This document shows positions 56,106-64,000 of a DNA stretch of 64,000 bases, piece after piece (position 1 is the first letter of the stretch; every line of letters begins with the position of its first letter). Source of the stretch: Achatina immaculata. Its lineage: Eukaryota; Mollusca; Gastropoda; Stylommatophora; Achatinidae. The DNA is taken from NCBI GenBank assembly GCA_009760885.1, contig CM019716.1, forward strand, positions 9,184,438 through 9,248,437. Reading direction: 5' to 3'. The notes beneath the pieces were generated by a model. That model searched no databases. It worked only from the letters and a program-made list of their open reading frames with translations, and was not told the DNA's origin. The position numbers were made by a program, and so were the translations under genes.

Positions 56106-57004
56106 TTCTTAATCTTAACCTGTGATCAAGTTATAGAAATCAATATTTTGAATAACTTATCATTTTTAATCTCTGATGCACCACACTTGCATTACACAAC
56201 ACACTTACAGCACTCTTAGAACACACTTAAATCATACTTGTGCACACTTTCAGCACATTTACACCATATTTACATCACACTAACAGCACTTTCACAGTAT
56301 ATTTACACCAAACTTACAGCATCCTTACAGTAAATTATACATCTGAGAATAAAAAAAATTATGAAGAGAAGAAAGCCAGAAAAATCAAATTAACTGTAAG
56401 AAGCAGACATTTATTAAATCACCATACCGAGAAAAGATACAGAAATTGTAAGAGATGAAATGCATGACAGATATCTCAGTGCTGTTAGAAAAGTGGCTTG
56501 TTACAACAGCAGCCAGAGTTTTATGACATCATGACAGTAAAGGCACGTCAGGTCTGCAGTGTCTGAGTTTTCCTGGAGAAAGAGGGATGAAGTAAGAAAA
56601 ATGTGAATGTATTACACAGCTGCCTCTTCAGGTGTGCATGTTCAAAGAGTTCACATTTCTAGTTTAATTATGGTGCAGCTATTCTTGTGTGTTTATGATG
56701 CAACATTTCTGGTTTTTATGTCTATTTTATTGTATGTTTTCATGTATATTTAGCATGTGAAATTGTACTCTTTCATATTGTTTTTGTGCCATGATATTCC
56801 TCCATGTTTATATAGTCTCGTGCATTTGTATATTTTCATAACTTCAGTTAATGATGAATGTGATCTTCAAACTCATTTTTTTATGTTTTGTTTCATTTTT
56901 ATAAAAACTTAAAAAAGTTAACCAAAATATAAAAGGATGATAAAATGAATCTACAAAAATACAAATGTTCTGTCTTCAGTTATTTGAGTGTTCTAAACTC
57001 TAAG
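56106..57004 (+). other. AT-rich spacer
   Basis: No gene is visible. A weak short-period pattern (cacacttacagcac-like) is present at about 56165-56340. The rest is single-copy AT-rich DNA. Confidence 0.55.
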
Positions 57005-58466
57005 CATTAATGGCTGGCTGGCTGGCTGACTGACTAAGTGGTTGACTGATTAATTAGCTGATTAACTGGCTGACAGACTGAATGAATGGCTGGCTAACTG
57101 GCTGCACAAATGACTAGCTGACTGACTGATGACTGGCTGGCTGCTGACTGACTGGGTAACTGGCTGGCTGACTGACTGACTGGCTGGTTGGCTAAATGGC
57201 TGGCTGGCTGACTGACTGGCTGGCTAACTGACTGATTGACTGACTGGCTTGTTGACTAACTGGCCAACTGACTGACTGGGTGGCTGGCTAACTGATTGAA
57301 CGACTAATGATTGACAGTCTAACTAACTGACTAGCTGGCTGACTAACAGGCTGACTGACTGGTTGGCTGGCTAATTGATTGAAAGACTAAATGATAGACA
57401 GTTTAATTGACTGACTGGGTGGCTGTCTGACTAGATGGCTAACTGGCTGATGACTGGCTTACTGATTGATTGAATTACTAATTGACTGACTGACTTACTG
57501 ATTGACTAACTTACTGGCTAACTGGCTGGCTAAATTATTGACAGGCTAACTGACTGTCTGGCTGGCTGGCTAACTGGCTGGTGACTGACTGACTGGTTGA
57601 CTAGCTTGCTAAATGGCTGACTGACTGGTTGACTGGCTGGCTAACTGGCTGGCTTATTGACAGGCTAACTGATTGACAGGTTAAATGACTGACTGGCTGG
57701 TTGACTGAATGACTAACTAGATGTTGACTGACTGATTGGCTGACTGACTAACTAGTTATGATTAACTGGCTGGTTAACTGATTGACAGGCTAACTGACTG
57801 ACTCGATGGCTGGCTAACTGACTGACTATCTGATTGACAGGTTAACTGACTGACTGGTTGGCTGGCTGGATGGCTAACTGTCTGGCTGTCCAACTGGTTG
57901 GCTAACTGTCTGGCTGACTGACAGCCTGAATAACTAGCTGACTGACTAACCAGTCGACTGACTAACTGGCTGATTGACTTGTCTAACTGGGTAGCTGGTT
58001 GACTAACTGCCTGACTGACTGACTGGCTGACTAACTGGCTGATGGACTGACTGACTGAATGACTGACTCGTAAACTGACTGGCTGACTGCCTGACTGACT
58101 GGTTGACTGACTGACTGACTGGCTGACTGAATGACTGACTAAATGCATGATGCCAAACTGGCTAGCTAACTGAATTAATAACTGGCTGGCTAGCTAACTT
58201 ACTGACTGACTGAGTTGCTGGCTGATTGACTAAGTTATTGACTGATTAACCGACTGGATAGCTATCTGACAGACTGACTGGCTAACTGAGTGACTCAAGA
58301 ACTGGTTAAAAGACTGACTGGCTGACTGACTGGCTGGCTGGCTGACTGACTGGCTGACTGATTGGCTGACTGACTGATTGATAGGCTGACTGACTGACTG
58401 GCTGGCTGGTTGGCTGACTGATTAACTGACTAATTGACTGTCTGGCTAACTGACTGGCTGACTGAA
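57005..58466 (+). repeat. Tetranucleotide array of TGAC/TGGC/TAAC type (~1.46 kb)
   Basis: Mixed tandem TGAC, TGGC, TAAC and TGAT tetramers (tggctggctgactgactg) with frequent interruptions. The minus frame reads SQSVSQPVSQ with no domain. It is by far the longest short-period microsatellite in the window. Confidence 0.93.
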
Positions 58467-58618
58467 GCTCTAAGCATAGTGTGAACTAGCTCATTTCTGT
58501 GTGAGGAAGAAGATTGTGAAGAAAATGGTTCTGCAATAAACTGAAGAAGAGACAAGTCTGCAAAAAATGAAAAAAATATTTGCAGCAGTAGTGAAATATC
58601 TATTTTTAGATCGCCAAA

Positions 58619-59738
58619 CTGAGAGTTTAATATGAATCTATATTTATCCTTTATAGACTACTCAAAGGCATTTGATTGTGTACAACACCAGAAACTTTGG
58701 GAAATAATGGAAAAAATGGGATTTCCAACACATTTGATACAATTAACATCACTGCTGTATCTAGACCAACAAGCAGCAGTAAGAATAAATGGCGAAACAA
58801 CTTGGTTTGACATAAAACAAGGGGTCCGTCAGGGGTGCATATTGTCACCCTACTTATTTAACTTGTATACTGAAAATATAATGAGGAATGTTAGAGAAGA
58901 TGTACACAAAGAATATTACGATGCCATAACAATTGGAGGTTATGAAATACCAGAGATTAGATATGCTGATGACACAGTATTACTGTCCACAACACAAAAA
59001 GGAATGGAAAAACTAATTATGTCAGTCTGTAAGAACAGCAAAGAGCAGAACCTCTATCTTAATGCAAAGAAAACTAAATTGATGACAACTGACAAAACAA
59101 ACAAGGCAGCTGAAATATGTATCAATGAGTAAAAAGTAGAAGAAGTGGAGAGATTTGAATATCTTGGATCACTACTAACTAATAATGGAGATACAATGAG
59201 GGAAATTAAAAGGAGGACATCTATAGCTCTTAAGAAAGTAAAACAAATAAAGAATCTGTGGAGAGGAGCAGACAGAGCCACAAAAATAAGATTTTTAAGG
59301 GCATGCATCTTTCCCATCGCAACATATGGCTGTGAGACCTGGACACTTAACAAAACAGCTGAGAAACACATAAATGCCTTTGAATGTAAATACCACAGAA
59401 GAGTTCTTCAAATATCATGGACACAAAAAAGAACAAATATATCTATACTACAATAGCTTAATGTTGAAGAAGGGTGGCTAGTAAAGAGGATTAAACAGAG
59501 AAAACTTAAATATTTTGGACACATTAAGCGTCATGATAATTTAGAGAAGACCATATTGGAAGGATACATAATGAGAAAAAGAAAGAGAGGAAGACCAAAA
59601 TGAAGATGGCTGCAAGACATCATTGACAATCTGCAAATAGATGCAGCAGTGGCAGGCCATCTTGCTCACAACCGAGAGGCCTACAGGAGTGCTGTTTGGG
59701 AGGCAAAGTTCCGGAAGGGACATGCAAATGAATGAATG
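58619..59738 (+). mobile_element. RTE family A, copy 5 (5'-truncated)
   Basis: Flanked by the 11-bp direct repeat agatcgccaaa at 58608-58618 and 59739-59749. It ends in atgaatgaatg. Begins in the RT fingers and runs to the 3' end, collinear with copy 1. The exact TSD confirms the 3' end of family A. Confidence 0.93.
58632..59456 (+). pseudogene. Reverse transcriptase of RTE A, copy 5
   Basis: The first frame (58632-59132) has YLSFIDYSKAFDCVQH, GVRQGCILSPYLFNLYTEN and RYADDTVLLSTTQKG, ending at TAA 59130-59132 after CINE. The same frame then continues: KVEEVERFEYLGSLLTNNG, TYGCETWTLNKTAEKH and a TAG after NISILQ at 59454-59456. The C-terminal domain follows with TGA in the GRPK-RW box near 59600. 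Few changes separate it from an open frame, so it is the least damaged A copy, but it lacks the endonuclease and fingers. Confidence 0.85.
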
Positions 59739-59789
59739 AGATCGCCAAATATAGGACATAAGCAATAGGTGTCCAGACATTGAAAATTC

Positions 59790-60050
59790 ATGATGGCTTG
59801 CATGACTTTTATTAATTCTTGACCTCTGTCACTCTGTGACTTCTGTCATTGCATGACCTCTGTCACTGTGTTGACTTCTATTATTACATGATCTCTGTCA
59901 CTGTGTGATTTCTATCATTACATGACCTCTATCACTGCATGACTTCTGTGAATACATGATCTCTGTCACTGTGTGATTTCTATCATTACATGACCTTTAT
60001 CACTGCATGACTTCTGTGAATACATGATCTCGATCAGTGTGTGAACTCCA
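59790..60050 (+). repeat. 34/68-bp degenerate repeat
   Basis: Alternating catgacctctgtcactg and tgacttctgtcattacatga phrases. A 68-bp block is repeated about 68 bases apart (59941 and 60009). Confidence 0.75.
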
Positions 60051-60112
60051 TCATATATATCATCTATCACTGCAAACTGTATGTATCTGCAATATTAGCA
60101 AGTTAAGCTGTA

Positions 60113-60690
60113 TTATTTACATTTGCCCTGGTCTTTGGTCTGGGTCATCATCATTGCACCTGACCATGTTAACAGGTGCTCAGATTCCCCTCCCCCCACC
60201 CCACACCCCCTCAGCATATCCATCCATGTCCTGTGGATGACAGTCCCCATTCTGTGTTGGTTGACAAGTCCTCTCGCATGTCCTGTGGATGACAGTCCCC
60301 ATTCTGTGTTGGTTGACAAGTCCTCTCGCATGTCCTGTGGATGACAGTCCCCATTCTGTGTTGGTTGACAAGTCCTCTCGCATGTCCAGTATGCCTCTCA
60401 TTCCTGGCTGTGCCAATCTGTATTCTAAGTTCTCTCTAAGCAGCGACAAAGACTCAATGCCCTCGAAGTCTTCTACTCTGTCTATCTCTTTGAGTGTGTT
60501 AACAATATCAGCTTAATTCAGTGGTTGTCCGTCTGTGATGATGGCAGAGCCAGTCTATCAGCTCTCTCATTTCCCTGGATGCCCAAGTGCCCAGGAACAT
60601 TAGATGAAAGTGACTCTGTGGATTGTTGATTTCTGCAAAGACTCAAGACACTGCCTGCGTACAGAACCTGCCTCGACATTTTTTTTTTGT
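60113..60690 (-). pseudogene. I/Nimb-like RNase H and C-terminal relic
   Basis: Minus strand: VPGHLGIQGNERADRLALPS (near 60610-60550) is the last RNase H motif of I/Jockey-group elements. It is followed by a VEDFEGIESLSL-like stretch (near 60470), a MRGILDMREDLSTNTEWG region and HLLTWSGAMMMTQTKD near 60170. Between them the segment encoding RGLVNQHRMGTVIHRT is present in three tandem 52-bp copies. The RT is absent. This family differs from the I/Nimb-like element at 12688. Confidence 0.72.
60228..60392 (-). repeat. 52-bp triplication inside the I/Nimb-like relic
   Basis: Three nearly perfect units of tcctgtggatgacagtcccc plus attctgtgttggttgacaag plus tcctctcgcatg. As 52 is not divisible by three, the frame shifts at each copy. 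Confidence 0.9.
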
Positions 60691-60766
60691 TATGTACTAA
60701 ATTTTCTGTGATTTATATGCCCAATATAATCTGAAAATATGAAAGTTTTTTTTATATATATGTATA

Positions 60767-60798
<32 letters not shown>

Positions 60799-61264
60799 CA
60801 TATATACAATTTTTTTCAACTTTATATGCCTGACAGAATGATGGAATGATAGATGGAAAGTTAGGATACTACAAAGCTTCACAGTTGGGTACTTTGTCTT
60901 GCCACTTCATGTTCATTATTTTGTCATAGTGAGCATAGACACTGTTAAGTTTTTTCTTATATCTTGAATATTTTGTTTGTGATTCAGATCTATATATGAG
61001 ATGCAGATCTGTATATGAGATTCAGATTTATATCTGAGATTCAGATCTGTATATGAGAGCGGTGAGCATCTTTGTCTGATAAATCAGAATATTCTTTCTG
61101 TTCATTATTAACCTTTTTGTTCCATGTCATTTTTTTTGGTAGGTCTAATGTGTATTCATTTCTTGAGGCCATAATCATAAATCAAAGACTAATTCAACTT
61201 CACCACTGATTCAAATGGATTTCTATTCATTGTTAAATAGATTAATCTGCTAATGCCTTGTCTA
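60691..61264 (+). other. AT-rich spacer with TA microsatellite
   Basis: No gene is visible. A TA run lies at about 60773-60803, and a small repeat of agatctgtatatgagattc is present at 60985-61060. Confidence 0.55.
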
Positions 61265-61348
61265 ACAACTGCAGTCTGGTTGGTTAATTTGTCTGATGTG
61301 CTACATAACAAGTAACTGCAGTTTGGTTGGTTACATGTCTAGTTTGCT
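61265..61348 (+). repeat. 46-bp repeat, left of RTE C copy 2 (continues at 62801)
   Basis: Units contain gctacataacaagtaactgc plus agtttggttggttacatgtc plus tagttt. The array resumes at 62801-62870 beyond the RTE C insertion and fades into a ttacatgtctagtttg-rich stretch to about 63090. Confidence 0.78.
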
Positions 61349-62800
61349 CATCATCATCATCATGTGCCATGCCGAATGGCATTGGCTATTATGCTTTTCC
61401 AGATTACACAATCATTCATACAGGCCATTAGCTCAGTTGGTGATCTCCTCTCACACCATCCCATCAGACTGTCCAGTATCATTTCTCTTGATCTTTCTCT
61501 GGATCTTATTCCCTCTATTTTTCCTGTTGCTATAATATTTTCAATGCCTCTTCTTCTTATTGCATTTCCTATGAAAGTACATTGTCTCTCTCTTACTTTT
61601 TTTTTAGAAGATTTTTTTTTGTCTTTCCAGCTCTTCTCATACACTCCTCATTAGTTATTTTTGCTGTTCAGGGAATTTGCAACATTCTTCTAATAAACCA
61701 TATTTCTGCTGCTTCCAATGATTTTTGTGCAGACCTGCCTATTGTCTATAATTCACTTCCATAAAACAAGATAGGTTCAATATAGCATTTTAGTACTCGT
61801 TTTCTAACATTCATTGATAAGGATGTGTTTGCTAATATGTTTCTCATTCTCTGAAATGCAGTCTTTGTTTGGCCTATTCTGTTCCTAATTTCTGTTCTGC
61901 ATTTCCCATCTGAAGTTATTACTGCTCCAAGGTATTTGAATTTCTGCACCTGCTTTAGAATAGTTCCATTTAATTTTACACTGCATGTTGGTGGATTCTC
62001 TTTCTTAGATGTAACCATAGTCTCTATCTTTTTATGTTTAAAGTAAGGCCTTTCTGTTCACTTTCTTTGGTGACATTATCCAAGAGATTTTGCAGGTCTT
62101 GTTGGTTCTCAGCTATCAGTACTGTGTCATCAGCATACCGAAGGTTGTTAATATTGTATCCTCCAATTTTTTTATCTGGTTCTGTGATGATCATTCTTAG
62201 AATATTCTCGGTGTAAAGAGAAAAAAAAGTATGGAGATAGTACACATCCTTGATGCACTCCTTGTTTTATAGGTTGATATTTTCTAGTTCTATTTTCAAC
62301 TCGAATTTCTGCTTCTTGCTGCCAGTATAGATGTTTTACAATCCTCAGGTCTTTGCCGTCTATACTGATGTCTTCAAGCATTTTAATAATTTCATTATGT
62401 TTCACTTTGTCATATGCCTTGGTGTAATCAATTGAGCATAAGTAGAGATCTTTCTGTACTTCTAAAGCTCTTTCTGTTAGTGTTCGTAAAGCATAAATAG
62501 TATTGTGTGTTCCCTTTCCTTCAACAAATCCAAACTGCTCATCTGCTATTTCCATTTTTATCTTTTTCCTTGTTCTTCTCATAATGATTCTCAGAAGTAG
62601 CTTCATTATGTGACATGAGAGGCTGATAGTCCAGTGGTCCTCACATTCCTTCGCACCTGGTTTCTTTGGTAGTGCTATAAATGTGGATTTAAGCAGGTCA
62701 CTGGGCATATAACCACTGTTTTAAATGTAATTCAGTAACTTGGTTATTATTAATGGATGTTCCTCTGGAACAGCCTCGTCCAGTAGGACATCTCATGAGC
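61349..62800 (-). mobile_element. RTE-type family C, copy 2 (5'-truncated)
   Basis: The tail (tcatcatcatcatcat on plus) is at the left. The flanks tctagtttgct (61338-61348) and tctagtctgct (62801-62811) form an 11-bp TSD with one mismatch, inside the 46-bp repeat. This copy supplies the unexpanded version of the GKDL segment that became a minisatellite in copy 1. Confidence 0.88.
61360..62760 (-). pseudogene. Reverse transcriptase of RTE C, copy 2
   Basis: The frame 62708-62172 has KSTFIALPKKPGAKECEDHW, FGFVEGKGTHNTIYALR, YLCSIDYTKAYDKVKHNEI, then ISIDGKDLRIVKHLYWQQEA and GVHQGCVLSPYFF. After a short poly-A-linked frameshift come NNLRYADDTVLIAENQQDL (62245-62024), then TCSVKLNGTILKQVQKFKYL, VITSDGKCRTEI and IEPILFYGSE (62018-61746), and finally CERRSPTELMACMND and a C-terminus ending RHGT. 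YADD is intact. The frame is broken at least three times. Confidence 0.85.
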
Positions 62801-62872
62801 TCTAGTCTGCTACATAACAAGTAATCACAGTTTGGTTGGTTATGTCTAATTTGCTATATAACAAATCTATTA
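62801..62872 (+). repeat. 46-bp repeat, right of RTE C copy 2
   Basis: Continues 61265-61348 (gctacataacaagtaatcac, agtttggttggttatgtc). Confidence 0.75.
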
Positions 62873-63302
62873 TATTATGTATCTTGTTTATTGTATATTT
62901 TGCTTATTGTATGTCTTGTTTGTCAAATGTTTAATTTGTTCTATGCATAGCTTGCTACATGCCTTATCTGTTATATATCTGCCTTGTTACATGTCAGGTT
63001 TGTTTCATGTCTAGTTTGTTACATATTTTGTTACAAATCTAGTTCATTATACATCTGTTATAGTTTGTTACACATGTAATTTTCTTGCATCTTTAGATAA
63101 TGATTATGTCATTTATTTTTTGTAAACATTCACATAATTAAATATTAAATCATATATAATGTAATACACATAGCTAAACATATGTAATTAAACATAATGA
63201 ATGAATAATGAAATATATAAACAAATATTGGATTTAAACCAATAAAGGTCTGAAAAACATAAATTAGTGACAACAAAATAAGTGTGGCCTGATTCTTTAA
63301 AC
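62873..63302 (+). other. AT-rich spacer
   Basis: Degenerate tcttgttt/tgttacat phrases, then single-copy AT-rich DNA. No gene seen. Confidence 0.5.
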
Positions 63303-63738
63303 AAACAGAGAAAAAGAAATAGACAAGAAATTAGACTCTTTTGAAAACAAATGCCTAAGGAAAATACTCGTCATCAAGTGGAATGAATTCAAGTACAATG
63401 CAGAGATAAGACAGATAACTGAACAACAACCAGTCTCATGAGTGATCAGGAAAAGGAGATGGACATATGTTGGTCATGTGATGAGAAGAAACAGTCAGAG
63501 AATCCCAAAACAAGCTATAAAGTGGAACACAACAGTCCAAAGAAAAAGAGGCAGACCACGTGAAACTCTGAAGAGGACATTGTTAAGAGAGGCCAAATTA
63601 ATAGGTATAAAATCCCTTGATGAGATTGAAAGGCTCGCCAAGGACCAGAAAAATAGGTGAACTACCTTGTGATCCCTATGTGACGTTTAACGGCACTGGA
63701 AGGATATAAGATATAAGATAAGATAAGATTACAATACC
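63303..63738 (+). mobile_element. RTE-like family B, copy 4 (3' part)
   Basis: Plus strand: KKEIDKKLDSFENKCLRKIL near 63320, QITEQQPVS, IRKRRWTYVGHVMRRNS, GRPRETLKRTLLREAK and a tail of ataagataagataagat. It is 5'-truncated; the longest uninterrupted frame is 63442-63660. Confidence 0.87.
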
Positions 63739-64000
63739 CTGGCCACAAAATCTTCTTGTTGTAAATCAAGAAATAATTTTTTGGTATAGGAGTAAGCCCC
63801 CCGTGTGGTACCCGGGATCTGCAAAGAATAGGACCACTGTACCCTACCATGCATGATAGTAAAAGGCGACTAAGGAGGGTTCAGCATAGGGCCAGCAACC
63901 CTATCTGGTAAAAAACTATCAGACTGCTACAGAAACAGAAGAAAGGGAAAAAGCAAATGCAGGTGGAAGGAGAAATGTGTATCAGGAAACTGAGCCCATG
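63739..64000 (+). mobile_element. 5' end region of an RTE-like element running off the window
   Basis: Sequence such as ccccccgtgtggtacccggg, aaggcgactaaggagggttc and gggccagcaaccctatctgg resembles the 5' untranslated region of RTE-like elements as I remember them. The minus-strand counterpart at 36000-36237 has a similar tone but is not the same sequence. The coding region would lie beyond 64000. This is based on recollection of the motif, not on an alignment. Confidence 0.45.

Noticed and set aside
57774..58148. Serine/glutamine-rich ORF (SQSVSQ) as a possible prion-like or mucin-like protein
   Set aside because: Arises from the TGAC/TGGC tetranucleotide array; no start, no flanking domain.

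Overview
The window is repeat-dominated, AT-rich animal DNA. It carries several clades of non-LTR retrotransposon (RTE/BovB-like, CR1-like, I/Nimb-like), Penelope-like elements (PLEs) with GIY-YIG endonucleases, one gypsy-type LTR element and one mariner-like transposase relic. Many long minisatellite arrays fill most of the remaining space. This mix suggests a marine invertebrate, most likely a mollusc or other lophotrochozoan; that is an inference from element content, because no host gene, rRNA or functional tRNA could be recognised. Almost every long open frame is either a transposon protein or a frame kept open by a tandem repeat.

Layout. 0-7.1 kb: a 43-bp satellite, inverted at the left edge around a mariner relic, with an RTE element (family A) inserted. 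7.7-9.1 kb: 37-, 25- and 44-bp arrays. 9.4-12 kb: RTE-like family B on the minus strand. 12-17.7 kb: one 16/32-bp array split by an I/Nimb-like insertion (12688-15228) that keeps an intact 822-codon RT-RNase H ORF and a perfect 14-bp target-site duplication (TSD). 18.4-22.4 kb: 39-, 47- and 27-bp arrays plus a truncated PLE. 22.5-26.4 kb: three RTE-type fragments (F, C, G), two of which contain a minisatellite grown from their own RT-ORF sequence. 26.6-31.5 kb: arrays of 31, 52, 36, 30 and 38/41 bp. 31.5-53.6 kb: one 38/41-bp array broken by successive insertions: RTE D, a near full-length RTE A (with an RTE B inside it) and a gypsy element of 16 kb. The gypsy element is itself interrupted by an inverted pair of PLEs, and that pair by a 6.4-kb CR1-like element. 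53.6-58.5 kb: a second PLE inverted pair, an RTE B fragment, 87- and 31-bp arrays and 1.46 kb of TGAC/TGGC tetranucleotides. 58.6-64 kb: RTE A, an I/Nimb-like RNase H relic, RTE C, RTE B and the 5' end of an RTE-like element running off the edge.

Nothing here forms a host pathway. The coherent signal is the interplay of transposons and tandem repeats. Elements insert into minisatellites and leave readable TSDs, and in four separate elements (RTE G, RTE C, gypsy gag, I/Nimb-like C-terminus) a short coding segment has itself been expanded into a minisatellite, with coding sequence preserved on both sides. The second process, replayed over time, could be a source of the many arrays whose origin is no longer readable. 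Boundaries were read by eye and are good to a few bases where a TSD is quoted, otherwise to tens of bases.
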